Shown: positions 19,206 through 28,515 of the stretch, piece by piece
Position numbering within the stretch: position 1 is the stretch's first letter
Layout of the letters: the number at the start of each line of letters is the position of its first letter
NCBI RefSeq assembly: GCF_032399705.1
Contig: NZ_CP135922.1
Coordinates: forward strand, 3,720,001-3,784,000
Direction of reading: 5' to 3'
DNA from: Paenibacillus sp. BIC5C1
Lineage (GTDB): Bacteria; Bacillota; Bacilli; Paenibacillales; Paenibacillaceae
Length of the DNA: 64,000 nt
The notes under the pieces: generated by a model
Seen by the model: only the letters and a program-made list of their open reading frames with translations
The model's database searches: none
What the model was told of the DNA's origin: nothing
Position numbers and translations under genes: made by a program

Positions 19206-19324
19206 GTCTAGAATCCTGTTTAAATTATACGTTATCTAAAAGTTGAAAGTTACACTAACCTCCTTTAATTGAATGAAAGCAGCCAATCATCGTTAGCTCG
19301 GGACACGAACTTGTACCGATAAAA

Positions 19325-20040
19325 TCAGGACCACCCGTCGAACGGGTGGTTTGCTCTTGGGGTATAACCCCCTGTTGCCAAACTGCGCCTAAAGACGCTA
19401 GCCTGACAGCAAATCTGTTCAGGCTCAGTGTTATTTGTCACTTTCACTTACCAGTTAAACTGGTTTTACTTCTTTTTGCTCTTGTTACTGTTAAATGGAT
19501 CTTCATATTCTTTTACACTCAGCTTATCTATCGCCTGATCATGTGCTTCTTGTTCACGTATATACTTTCTTACCGTTGCTTCATTTAGACCCACTGTACT
19601 TACGTAATACCCTTCTGCCCAAAACTTTCGATTTCCGTATTTATACTTGAGCTGGGCGTGTTTCTCGAAGATCATGAGCGAACTTTTTCCCTTTAGATAT
19701 CCCATGAACGTGGAGACAGCCATTTTCGTTGGGATCGCTACCAACATGTGAACATGATCGGGCATCATGTGACCTTCTATAATTTCTACTCCTTTGTACT
19801 TACATAGACGTTTGAAAATTTCGATCAAGTCTCTTCTCACTTGATTATAGATTTCTTTCCGTCTATACTTCGGGGTGAATACAATGTGGTATTTGCACAT
19901 CCACTTTGTGTGAGCTAGGCTGTAGCTCTTATTTGCCATCTAAGACCATTCCTTTCGTTGAGCCTGAACATCTCAATTTTATCGGAATGGTCTTGGTGGT
20001 CAAACCTCAGGTCCCTCCACCCGCATAGCGGGTGGTTTTT
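19325..20040 (-). mobile_element. IS200-type element (IS200/IS605 family)
   Basis: About 715 bases with a single tnpA and no tnpB. Subterminal hairpins with CCACCCG/CGGGTGG stems stand at both ends (19331-19349 and 20017-20035), as expected for elements that move as single strands and are recognised by end hairpins rather than inverted repeats. An internal stem (19944-19952 with 19984-19992) encloses the tnpA ribosome binding site, the known way IS200 represses its own translation. Exact ends are not resolved. Confidence 0.75.
19466..19939 (-). CDS. tnpA: IS200-type Y1 transposase TnpA
   Basis: 157 residues, usual length. The HUH metal-binding motif is seen as DHVHML near residue 62, and the catalytic tyrosine lies in EGYYVSTVG near 120. 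It makes single-strand cuts and rejoins end hairpins. No frameshift or stop is seen, so it is probably functional. The C-terminus is lysine-rich. Its AAGGAATGG ribosome binding site sits within the right arm of a 9-base-pair stem. Confidence 0.92.
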   Translation of the reverse strand: MANKSYSLAHTKWMCKYHIVFTPKYRRKEIYNQVRRDLIEIFKRLCKYKGVEIIEGHMMPDHVHMLVAIPTKMAVSTFMGYLKGKSSLMIFEKHAQLKYKYGNRKFWAEGYYVSTVGLNEATVRKYIREQEAHDQAIDKLSVKEYEDPFNSNKSKKK

Positions 20041-20082
20041 TGTTTCGCGCGTTTCACGCACTCAACTGGCTGAAGCCATAAT

Positions 20083-20130
20083 AAAAAAAAGCCGCTAAGA
20101 TAGCGACTTTTAATGGAACAATGTTCTTGT
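20083..20130 (-). terminator. Repeated terminator module, copy B
   Basis: Follows the ABC-F gene stop by about 25 bases. Read leftward: AAGAACATTGTTCCATT, then GTCGCTATCTTAGCGGC and eight T. It is almost the same as the copies at 17852 and 26531. Confidence 0.75.
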
Positions 20131-20155
20131 AATCATTTCAATCAGAGAGCTGTAA

Positions 20156-21895
20156 TTAAAGCAACTTAATCAACTCTTCAAGCTCATCAACTAAAACTTT
20201 GGCAAGTTCAAAATTAGTATCTTTTAAAGCCAATTCGATTTTCATCTCAACAGACTTTTTCTTTTGTTCATTTTCTAGATAGTCTTCATCAAAATGACTC
20301 GCATAAATCATCTCTCTAAATTCTTGTATACTCATTTTGCTAATCGTCTTGTCCTCAATAATTAAAACATAATCCATACCATTTACAACAGAATAGAAAT
20401 CATGAGAAATCATGAGAATCGCACCTTTGTAGTCTTCAATGGCTTTCTCCAATGCGATTTGTGTATATATGTCCAAATGGCTTGTCGGTTCATCTAGAAG
20501 CAATACGTTGGCTTGACTGGCAGAAACTTTAGCCAATTGGAGCATGTTTTTTTCTCCGCCAGATAACGATTCAATCTTTTGATCAAGGATTTCTCCTTCA
20601 AAGCCATAGTTTGGAAGATACGATCTAATCTCATCATACGTTTGAAACCCAGCATCTATGAATTCATTTAGTATGGTATTCGAATCTTTTAGCATTTCTC
20701 CTTGAACCTGAGATAAATAAGCCACGTTAACATCAGCATTGATTTCAATGGAATCCTGATTGTTTTTAAAGATTTCTCGGAGTAAAGTCGTTTTCCCGGT
20801 TCCATTTGGACCAATCAGGGCTACTTTATCTGTCGATTTGATCTCAAAGTTCACATTTTCCAGAAGCAGCTCATCAAAGGAAACGCTATAATTATTGACT
20901 TTAACCACAACAGCTTCTTCCATTTCCTTATCGATACCAAAACTGATATTCGGCTGTTTGATATCGACAAAGGGTTCTTTTATTCGACGTGCTTCCAATC
21001 TCTCTTGAAACTTGACTCTGGCTTTTAACGCTCTGCCTCTGGAGGCTTCCGAATTATACGTGGCGATCTCTCTAAGATTGTCGATGATGTGATCGTATCT
21101 CTCAATTTCTTCAGCTTCAGCAACCGCGATTTCTTGCAGCTCGATCTTAGTCTGAAGTAGCGAGAAGTTGTAATCGATAAATCGTCCGTCAAACTCCTGG
21201 ATTTCTGTGTTTTCAAGGTGTATGATTTTGTTGAAACAATGATTCAACAGATACCGGTTGTGCGTAACGACCAGCAGCATTCCCTTGTGGGAGTTAATAA
21301 GCTTTTTAAGTGCATTTAGGTTTTCAAAGTCTAAAAATACATCGGGTTCGTCCATAATCATTAAGTCTGGACGATTCAGCATTTCCTTCATCACTTGAAT
21401 GAGTTTGAATTCCCCGCCGCTTATGGCGGATATACTAAGATCTTTGAGCTTCATGAGGTTGGCAAGGTTTAACTGTTTATTGATGTTTTTTTCGAAATTA
21501 TCCCCATCCATCGCCTCGAAGGCATCCAAAGCCAATTGAACCTTTTCCATCAGCGAATCCATATCCGATGTGGTGGCCATCTCCGCATAAATCGCTGTAA
21601 TTTCATCTTGTATCTTGATGAATTCTTCCGCGATATATTCAAAAACGGTCATTTCTTTCGTTTTGTCTACTTGTAAAAACTGACTCACATACCCGATTCT
21701 GCAATCAGGGTCTATCTCTAACTTGCCCTCGAACAAATATCGTTCCGGATCCATCAGGATATCGATCAGTGTACTTTTCCCACTGCCACTTGTTCCGATA
21801 AATGCGCAATGTTGTGCCTCTTCAAACGTAAATGAAATGTTGTTATATAGTTCTTTTTGTGGAAACGAGAAGGATAGTTTATCAACTTTTATCAT
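20156..21895 (-). CDS. ABC-F family ATPase
   Basis: 579 residues with two ATPase domains on one chain and no membrane segment. Domain 1: Walker A GTSGSGKST near residue 35, ISGGE signature, MDEPD. Domain 2: GPNGTGKTT near 360, LSGGE signature, LLLDEPTSHLD. A charged interdomain linker (about 245-310) is the part that in ABC-F proteins reaches into the ribosomal E site. ABC-F proteins tune translation or protect the ribosome from antibiotics; which role applies here is not decided by sequence. The ATG overlaps nothing but follows an upstream ORF whose last codons carry the AAAGAAAGG ribosome binding site. A terminator lies just downstream. Confidence 0.85.
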   Translation of the reverse strand: MIKVDKLSFSFPQKELYNNISFTFEEAQHCAFIGTSGSGKSTLIDILMDPERYLFEGKLEIDPDCRIGYVSQFLQVDKTKEMTVFEYIAEEFIKIQDEITAIYAEMATTSDMDSLMEKVQLALDAFEAMDGDNFEKNINKQLNLANLMKLKDLSISAISGGEFKLIQVMKEMLNRPDLMIMDEPDVFLDFENLNALKKLINSHKGMLLVVTHNRYLLNHCFNKIIHLENTEIQEFDGRFIDYNFSLLQTKIELQEIAVAEAEEIERYDHIIDNLREIATYNSEASRGRALKARVKFQERLEARRIKEPFVDIKQPNISFGIDKEMEEAVVVKVNNYSVSFDELLLENVNFEIKSTDKVALIGPNGTGKTTLLREIFKNNQDSIEINADVNVAYLSQVQGEMLKDSNTILNEFIDAGFQTYDEIRSYLPNYGFEGEILDQKIESLSGGEKNMLQLAKVSASQANVLLLDEPTSHLDIYTQIALEKAIEDYKGAILMISHDFYSVVNGMDYVLIIEDKTISKMSIQEFREMIYASHFDEDYLENEQKKKSVEMKIELALKDTNFELAKVLVDELEELIKLL

Positions 21896-21899
21896 AGTG

Positions 21900-22037
21900 T
21901 TACCTTTCTTTACAACTAAAATGGTGGCTATTATTCAAATGTATTGTCGAACACAGACTTTTAGAGTAACACTGTTTACCACCAAGTACAATCCATTTTG
22001 CATTGATGAAATCGACGCAGCAATTGGAAAACGTCAT
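21900..22037 (-). CDS. Possible 45-codon leader ORF of the ABC-F gene
   Basis: An ORF from ATG 22037 to TAA 21900-21902, cysteine-rich and basic, ends four bases before the ABC-F start. AGAGGAG precedes its ATG closely; an in-frame ATG lies eight codons earlier without a site. The ABC-F ribosome binding site lies within its last codons, so the two are probably translationally coupled. Resistance ABC-F genes often have regulatory leader ORFs. No clear terminator hairpin was found within it. Confidence 0.35.
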   Translation of the reverse strand: MTFSNCCVDFINAKWIVLGGKQCYSKSLCSTIHLNNSHHFSCKER

Positions 22038-22218
22038 TTCTCCTCTGTTTTTTATCAACATACTTGATTCGGTTAAATTTGATTAAAGAACAATTTACAT
22101 ATGAGCAGATTAAAACCGTGTTAGGTGTGATGCTGCTTGAATTATTCATGAAAATGACGTAGTCGATGTATAGGCCATTGTTATTCAAGGTTTTATTGTA
22201 AATATTTTCCGTTAAAAT

Positions 22219-22267
22219 AAACAAAAAAAGTGTATCCTGCCGCAATAGGAAGGCTACACTTTTGTTT
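22219..22267. terminator. Terminator after sigma factor gene
   Basis: Long imperfect stem (AAACAAAAAAAGTGTA with TACACTTTTGTTT, extended by CC/GG pairs) ending in T-rich sequence on both strands. It lies beyond the sigma gene stop. Confidence 0.75.
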
Positions 22268-22359
22268 GCGTAACATGTTATCGTTTGTACTTATCCATAC
22301 AGCTGCTTCACATCTCCGACAGCTTCATCTGGTCGTTAATTTTAACCATTGTCTCTCGT

Positions 22360-23259
22360 TTAGTTTGTGCTTGGTTCCTCTTCATAATCCCCAGGAATGT
22401 TAAAAAACCTAATTTTATCTGGATTTCGGATAAGATAAATGTTGCGAATCAACTGTCCTTCAGCATGAATCAGCGCAACAGAATCGACTTGCTCACCCAA
22501 ACGGATAACGACTCCGATCTGACCGTTGATCTCGCTCATTTCTAACTGAATACCGCCCTCATGTTGGGATGACTTATGGAATAAACCAAGAAGAAATTTG
22601 GAAACGGCATCTCGATATATGATCGAGCGAACAGCGGCAACCACTTTGCCTCCCCCATCGGAAATAAGCACGACATCGTCGGCTAGCATAGAAATAATCT
22701 GCTTGGTGTTGTCTTGCTCCAGCGCGGAAACGAACTGGCGAATCCATGTTTCTCTATCCGTCTTGGCAGCATCTGGCTCTCCTTCACCGATCCCCATCTT
22801 TACCTTAGCTCGGCTGAAAATCTTCCTGCAGTTCATCTCGCTTTTACCGATAACCTTGGCTATACCTACATACTCGATACCGAGAGCCTCACGCAATACA
22901 AACACCGCTCGTTCTGACGGAGACAGCTTCTCTAAAAGCACTAAGACTGCATAAGATAGAAGCTCATCGCGGACTATGAGATTGAGCGGATCCGCTTCCG
23001 AAGTCGGAATGGGTTCGGGTAGCCATTCTCCGACATAGTGTTCCCGCCGTCTCCGAGCCGATTTATACAGGTCACGACAGCGGTTAACGACCATTTTACA
23101 CAAGTATGCTTTTGGTTCTTCGGTCAGACCAGCCGGATTTACATCGCAAACTTTCAGAAATACGTCCTGCACAGCATCTTCCGCTTCGGACCATGTACCT
23201 GTCATCTGATAAGCAAGTGTGAGCAATAACTTTTTGTATTGTCTGTATAGCTCCTCCAT
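22360..23259 (-). CDS. SigJ-like sigma-70 family (ECF-type) factor with C-terminal SnoaL-like domain
   Basis: About 299 residues. Sigma region 2 is seen at the start (TGTWSEAEDAVQDVFLKV) and region 4 around residues 110-160 (LSPSERAVFVLREALG, then the helix-turn-helix to SEMNCRKIFSRAKVK). A ~120-residue SnoaL-like domain follows, the hallmark of the SigJ/ECF41-type group, in which it replaces an anti-sigma factor. AGGAAG lies about nine bases before the ATG at 23259; a GTG three codons earlier is less well placed. It follows the oxidoreductase gene by about 34 bases on the same strand. These sigma factors typically sit next to a redox enzyme that they regulate. Confidence 0.85.
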   Translation of the reverse strand: MEELYRQYKKLLLTLAYQMTGTWSEAEDAVQDVFLKVCDVNPAGLTEEPKAYLCKMVVNRCRDLYKSARRRREHYVGEWLPEPIPTSEADPLNLIVRDELLSYAVLVLLEKLSPSERAVFVLREALGIEYVGIAKVIGKSEMNCRKIFSRAKVKMGIGEGEPDAAKTDRETWIRQFVSALEQDNTKQIISMLADDVVLISDGGGKVVAAVRSIIYRDAVSKFLLGLFHKSSQHEGGIQLEMSEINGQIGVVIRLGEQVDSVALIHAEGQLIRNIYLIRNPDKIRFFNIPGDYEEEPSTN

Positions 23260-23292
23260 CTTCAACACTTCCTATTCCGTCTTCATTCTTTC

Positions 23293-24480
23293 TTAAGTCG
23301 TTAACATACTTGCTGTATCCCAAGTATATTTTTTAATTTTCCAGCTCAATTTACCTGTGACGACGAAATCAAGCCCCCATTTGTTTACCCAGGTTAAACC
23401 TTTGTCGGGACCTAGCCCGATGCTGAACGATTTAATGTAGCTTTCATGAACCGGCGCTTGGCGCCCTTCGAGATCTGCTAGTATAATTTTGGCAAGCCTA
23501 GCAGCTTGGGGTATTGCTTCCTTGCACGTCTTGCCATCGACATGCCCGTTTACCGGGTCTGTGATTCTGGCGCAGTCACCAATACTATAAATACCGGACA
23601 TATCCGATACCCTGTAACTGACGTCAACATGCACATACCCTCCGGGCGTTACTGGCAAGCCGATCGTCGATAGCATGGGATTAGGCTGCAGCCCGAGCGT
23701 CCAAATACACAGGCCTACAGGTTGCTTTTCACCATTGGATAACCATAAAATTCCATCTTTTTCCTTGATTACACTTTTATTATGCATGGTGTTTATGCCG
23801 ATGTCTTGGAGCAATTGTTCCAGTTTCATTCCTACTTTAGCAGGACCATCTAAAAATAGACGTTGGTGAGGATTGTACAGATAGATTTTTACATCTTGCG
23901 GGTCAAGTCCAAAATCTTTTGCATCCTTGCGGGCGTAATAAGCCATTTCTGCGGCAGTCTCCATACCACTAATTCCAGCTCCCGCAATGGCGATTTGCAA
24001 CAATCGCATCCGTTCTCTTGGATTATTTTCTGAAGTTGCTTGTTTTAGATTAGTGAGCCATATACTTCGAATTTTTTGCGCATTTTCCAATGAGGAAAGT
24101 GCAATTCCACCCTGTTCAGGCTCGGGTTGCCGGATCACACTACCCGCAGTTACAACGAGCACATCGTAGTTCATCTCATATTCCACTCCCAACGGATTCA
24201 CATACAGTAGCTTCTTCTCTTCCGTATTAATCTCTGAGACGATTGCCTGCACCAATTCAACTCCCTCCGGAAACAGCTTCGTAAGCGGGATTCGTATTTC
24301 TTGATCCGTAACGGCGGGTCTAAACATTAACACTTTACGCAGATGAAAAGAGTTTTTGTCAATCATGACAAGGCGTAGCGGATACTTATTTACCTGATCC
24401 TTGAACAGTTTTCGGATTTCCTTAACGGTATGAATTCCCGCATACCCGGCACCGATGATGACGCAAGTTAATGTTTTCAT
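23293..24480 (-). CDS. NDH-2-like FAD-dependent NADH dehydrogenase
   Basis: 395 residues. An N-terminal FAD-binding G-A-G-Y-A-G (residues 9-14), a second Rossmann motif IAGAGISGMETAAEM (about 166-180) for NADH, and the C-terminal FAD-contacting SIGDCAR near 297 mark a pyridine nucleotide-disulfide oxidoreductase of the NDH-2 type. Such enzymes pass electrons from NADH to quinone at the membrane face without pumping. GAAGGAG lies eight bases before the ATG. It is the first gene of a pair with the SigJ-like sigma factor. Confidence 0.82.
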   Translation of the reverse strand: MKTLTCVIIGAGYAGIHTVKEIRKLFKDQVNKYPLRLVMIDKNSFHLRKVLMFRPAVTDQEIRIPLTKLFPEGVELVQAIVSEINTEEKKLLYVNPLGVEYEMNYDVLVVTAGSVIRQPEPEQGGIALSSLENAQKIRSIWLTNLKQATSENNPRERMRLLQIAIAGAGISGMETAAEMAYYARKDAKDFGLDPQDVKIYLYNPHQRLFLDGPAKVGMKLEQLLQDIGINTMHNKSVIKEKDGILWLSNGEKQPVGLCIWTLGLQPNPMLSTIGLPVTPGGYVHVDVSYRVSDMSGIYSIGDCARITDPVNGHVDGKTCKEAIPQAARLAKIILADLEGRQAPVHESYIKSFSIGLGPDKGLTWVNKWGLDFVVTGKLSWKIKKYTWDTASMLTT

Positions 24481-24780
24481 AACATCTACTCCTTCTATGT
24501 TTGCATATAGAACGAGATAGCGGCTGTTAATGTGACACTGACCATAGAAAGTTACAATTTCCTGAGAACCACGAAAATTTCAAGTCAGAATTATCTCCTA
24601 GCTTCTCACCGCTTATCGAACGCAGTTCATGAGCTGGCTCAACGTTTGGAAAGCCGTACGGTGGATATGCACTCTATTCGTCAGGAAGTGGAGCGGCACT
24701 AGAAAACCCTCTTTAAATTATATAAGTAGTCGCTTTATGGGATAGGTATCGCAAAATTGTTCTTAGAAGAAAAGCTAGTT
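24481..24780. other. Intergenic region with a possible coding scrap
   Basis: Contains the promoter side of the oxidoreductase gene. A rightward open stretch ending with TAG near 24702 reads as an amphipathic helix (HELAQRLESRTVDMHSIRQE) without a start or ribosome binding site. It could be the tail of a lost regulator but is too short to name. Confidence 0.25.
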
Positions 24781-26286
24781 CTACTTAATTAGCGCCGTTA
24801 CGAACTTCACCTCCGGAAAGCGGCTATCCGGTCCTTTTATTAAGTCTCCACCTTGATTTTTCAGATACATATCGAAGAAATCCAGCATATATGCATTGAT
24901 AACGGAGTTTGCTCTCTCTGGCCCAATCTTTCCTGTAATGCCCAGCATTTTGAAAATCGGAGAAATGAACTGTACGTCGGCGAAATTTAAATGTTCTGTA
25001 TTTTCGATATACATGATTTGTCCCCCTTCGTCGACCGTTTCGTGCATCCGTTCAAGCTCCAACTTTTTATCTTCCGTTACTTGATCCATCCACTCTCTTG
25101 TTGACCCCATACGGTTAAGCTCTGCATCTGTGAAGATCCGATTATCCATAACCATTTTTAATTCTTCGAAATAGCTTTCCGAGTTGATGAACAAAAACGG
25201 TTTTTGCAGTTCCTCTCTGTCACGCAGTCGATACAGCCCTCAATCCAAGTCTATACCAGCCGCAATTCGCGGATCGTAAGAAGCGTCGTAGGCCGTCGCT
25301 CCGCCGATGGAATGACCGAACACGCCGACATGATCGAGGTCAATCCTCCCTTTTAGATGACTTGGAATCTGCCCGGATTGGATGAGCTCGAATTGGTCCA
25401 GCACAAACGCCACATCGTCCGTTAAAACTTTCCCTAATTTGTCGCGACTTTCTCTTCCTGTTCGGTAATCATCTTCGGGTGAGAATAAGTCATTGGTTGT
25501 GCTGGTGGTGATTCGACCGTCCGGAAACTCGGTTGCAAATGTATTGTAGGTGTGATCGATCACCGCCACGATATATCCATGGCTCGCGAGATTCTCAGCT
25601 TGCGACGTATGGAGGAACCTGGACGAGCCGAAGCCGGGATTCGCAAGGATCAGCGGATACGAAGTCTGTGCCGAGGAGACCTCGGCCCCCGAATAAGCAT
25701 GACTGGATACGTACTTCAAGTGCTGAAGAGTAAACTCAGGAAGGCCATAGTTCGCGGCCATATATCGTAAAATTGGAGTATCGGGAATAAAGGGAGCGTA
25801 CTGGCCGGTGCCAACTGTAACCGGATACCATACCTGAACCATCAACTCCCTCTTACCATCTCTGGTTTTGTCGAAAATCTCCTCCCTATTTCTATCCACG
25901 AGATGAAAAGTTTGCGTTCCTACCTTAAATTCCCCAGCCGGTTCAGGTAGATTAATTACAGGGAAAGCATACATTAGAACTGCTGTCACACCCAGCATTA
26001 TCGCTATAGCGGTATTAGCTAACCCCAACAATAATCGTGGAATTTTTTGGGGGCCTTTTTTTCTAAAATAGCTATAACCTGAAGTAGCAAAAAAAATGAT
26101 CGGTATGCAATATGAGAAGAATAGCTGAACTCTGTATCCTTCCACTGTCCAATGAATGACCAGTAAAAGTGTGGCGATCCCGCTTGCAACGAATAGAGGA
26201 ATTCTGGGCCGTCCCTTTTTTAATAAGAATGTTAATGCAAACAATCCGATGTTTGACAAAAAAAGCAACAGTTCAAACAGCCTCAT
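24781..26286 (-). pseudogene. PAF-acetylhydrolase-like alpha/beta hydrolase cut by one TGA
   Basis: The gene reads in one frame from ATG 26286 (AAGGAG seven bases upstream) to 24781, except for a TGA at 25240-25242. The N-terminus has four hydrophobic segments (about residues 1-120). A hydrolase domain of the platelet-activating-factor acetylhydrolase type follows, with nucleophile G-H-S-I-G-G and oxyanion-side LANPGFG. The part after the stop supplies the histidine segment (NTEHLNFADV). At the stop the family would have glycine (IDLD-G-GLYRL), and TGA is one change from GGA, so this is a point nonsense mutation. Without read-through the product lacks its catalytic histidine. A TTG at 25194 could restart the C-terminal part, but without a clear ribosome site. 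Confidence 0.75.
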
Positions 26287-26530
26287 CTCGATTCTCCTTT
26301 TAAAAAATTCTATTTTTGCTTGTTCCAATATTATCCTGCTACGCTTCCCTAAGCTATCGATTCAACTTACATCTGCCTTACACTTTTGTAATTCTAACTT
26401 GCGGTTTGTAGGACTCGTAAAACTGTGGAATTGATCATACGAACCGATACATACTTAGATCACCTTTTAAACGGAAGTGACACAATGTTCTTGTCCTCGA
26501 CTTTGGAAATGAAACTCAGTTCATAAAACA

Positions 26531-26577
26531 AAAAAGCCGCTACAATAGCGACTTTGAATGGGATTAAGTTCTTGTAC
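26531..26577 (-). terminator. Repeated terminator module, copy C
   Basis: Starts about 11 bases after the stop of the small membrane gene. Leftward: AAGAACTTAATCCCATT, GTCGCTATTGTAGCGGC, six T. It diverges from copies A and B mainly in the GAACATTGTTC part, while the stem is conserved. Confidence 0.65.
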
Positions 26578-26587
26578 TGCATAGAAT

Positions 26588-26923
26588 CTATCCGACGTAT
26601 TGAAGTATTAACTGGTATATTGCTACGGAAAGCCCCAAAATACTCGCTTTCATTTTAGATGGATGATATCTTTTGCTGCGAAACAAATAAAGAAAAATTA
26701 CTATAAATCCTAAGGGAATCCACAGCTGAAAGACACCTTCTGTTGTATAACGAGAAAAAATTGGAATAATGGAAGTACTGATCAAAAAGTAAAAGAATAC
26801 TGTAAAACGTCTTGTCTCTAATTGCTTGCTCCACCTTACTAAAAAGAAAAAAATAATGATACCGATAATTGTAATGTATAAAGGGGGGAGAAGAATAGAA
26901 ACGTCCCCAAATTTAAATTCCAT
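26588..26923 (-). CDS. Small integral membrane protein (about four TM)
   Basis: 111 residues, almost all hydrophobic. Helices lie near 12-30, 42-58, 64-82 and 92-110, joined by short basic loops (RWSKQLETRR, FRSKRYHPSK). AGGAGGG lies nine bases before the ATG. Family not recognised. It is a single-gene unit with its own terminator. Confidence 0.7.
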   Translation of the reverse strand: MEFKFGDVSILLPPLYITIIGIIIFFFLVRWSKQLETRRFTVFFYFLISTSIIPIFSRYTTEGVFQLWIPLGFIVIFLYLFRSKRYHPSKMKASILGLSVAIYQLILQYVG

Positions 26924-27062
26924 TTTGCATTGCCCTCCTCTTTTTAAACATCCCCGTTTTTTTCGGATGGTACATACGGCGGCTTCTGGATTCAGGAAAC
27001 ATGTACATTATATGTTATAATCGAAAGGTTGATTTTACCAAAAGCAAGGAGGACCTCATATC

Positions 27063-28367
27063 ATGAAAAGAATCACTAAACGTACATTTCTAATCACTAC
27101 TCTAACAGCGTTCTTTAGTATTTCCTTAGCCCCTATCTCCTCTCCCGTATCTGCTTCTGATTACAAGCAACTTCCAAAGCCAGAGTGGACCTATGACGTA
27201 CCTACCGATACGACAGCCCAAATACATAGTAAGAACTATTATTTCACAGGAAATATCTTCTACCCTATCGTATCAGAACAGACTAACTCTCAAACTGCAT
27301 ATACATTCTTGTATCAGACAGATCGCTCCACCGGCAAAACTAAATCCGTAAACTCCCTATTAGCGATAGACGACAAAACTGGAAAACAGAAGTGGATTCA
27401 TAAATCGCCTATGCCCTACAATTCGTTTGAGTTAGATCAGAGCGGTAACGTCTACTACTTCGATGAGGTGAATTCCGGTAACAAGAAGGTATACCAGTTG
27501 ATCTCTCTGGATTCAAATAACAAACCACGCTGGGTCAAAACATTCAAAGAGTACTTTCAATTCAATGTCCTAGAAGATGGGCGCATAGCTGTGGTTACTT
27601 TCACAAAAGACAGCAGTGTGATCTCTCTTTATACAAGGGAAGGCAAGCCACTTATCAAAAGGGAGTTGCCTGGCCATGTACGTCATATTCAGGGGAACTA
27701 CGTCGGATTGATAAATTCTGATGCTCCGAAAAACACGACAACAATAGATATTTATTCCATTCCTACAGGAAAGAAGATTATTTCCGCTGTCCAACCGCAG
27801 GATCACGTCAATATTGTGCATGCTGACTGTGAAGTTCTAAGTGGCGGAACTGTGATTGTTCCCATCTACGATGCAAAGATGAAAGTGGAAACCTTGCACG
27901 CCTACAAGCCTAACGGGGAAAAAAAATGGATCAGACCTTTGCCTAAGCCAGCACAGGATGCCGTTTTCGGTACAACGTATGCGCATAATATGTACGATTC
28001 TTTTTACGTATCCTTAGGTAATAACTATCTGATTCAAGAGAAAAATATGCTTAGTCTCTACAATACTAACAATCAATTGATTGCGACCAAGACGTTTACT
28101 GATTTACCTGCACAAGGACTGTTACAACGACTAAATGATCAGAGCATTGTCTTCGGAGCCGTCGACAAAACACAAGCTTGGTATGATTCATCTAAACCGG
28201 AGCCGAAGAAAGCCGCCTACTATATTCTGGACTCTAATACACTAAAAATAAAAAACTCTTTTGTAATCGATGACGCACTTTTTCACCAAGCCGATGTTCG
28301 TTTTCACGATGCAAATACATTCTATATCCAGATGAGTAAAACCATTGCCAAATACGTTCTAGAGTAG
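27063..28367 (+). CDS. Secreted PQQ/propeller-like protein
   Basis: 434 residues with a signal peptide ending near VSA (about residue 31). The mature part has repeated blades of the PQQ/outer-membrane-propeller type (LLAIDDKTGKQKWIHKS, LISLDSNNKPRWVK, LHAYKPNGEKKWIR), each with a T/N-G-x-x-x-W pattern. No catalytic or cofactor ligands are evident, so a structural or binding role outside the cell is likely. AAGGAGG lies upstream of the ATG, and a TATAAT (27016-27021) about 40 bases before the start is a probable -10 element. Confidence 0.75.
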   Translation: MKRITKRTFLITTLTAFFSISLAPISSPVSASDYKQLPKPEWTYDVPTDTTAQIHSKNYYFTGNIFYPIVSEQTNSQTAYTFLYQTDRSTGKTKSVNSLLAIDDKTGKQKWIHKSPMPYNSFELDQSGNVYYFDEVNSGNKKVYQLISLDSNNKPRWVKTFKEYFQFNVLEDGRIAVVTFTKDSSVISLYTREGKPLIKRELPGHVRHIQGNYVGLINSDAPKNTTTIDIYSIPTGKKIISAVQPQDHVNIVHADCEVLSGGTVIVPIYDAKMKVETLHAYKPNGEKKWIRPLPKPAQDAVFGTTYAHNMYDSFYVSLGNNYLIQEKNMLSLYNTNNQLIATKTFTDLPAQGLLQRLNDQSIVFGAVDKTQAWYDSSKPEPKKAAYYILDSNTLKIKNSFVIDDALFHQADVRFHDANTFYIQMSKTIAKYVLE

Positions 28368-28459
28368 CATATACAGGCTGGAGTATCCCCCCAGTATAAC
28401 GAAGTATGCCTAGCCTCTGTCCAGAAGCGAAATCATATGTCGTTTCTTTTTTATCACAT

Positions 28460-28495
28460 GAGCAGCCTGCAGAACTGCAGACTGCTCTTTATTTT
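28460..28495 (+). terminator. Terminator after propeller gene
   Basis: GAGCAG-c-CTGCAG, two-base loop, CTGCAG-a-CTGCTC, then a T-rich tract. It lies between the convergent propeller and HIT genes. Confidence 0.8.
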
Positions 28496-28515
28496 TATTG
28501 AGATATCGTTTCCCA

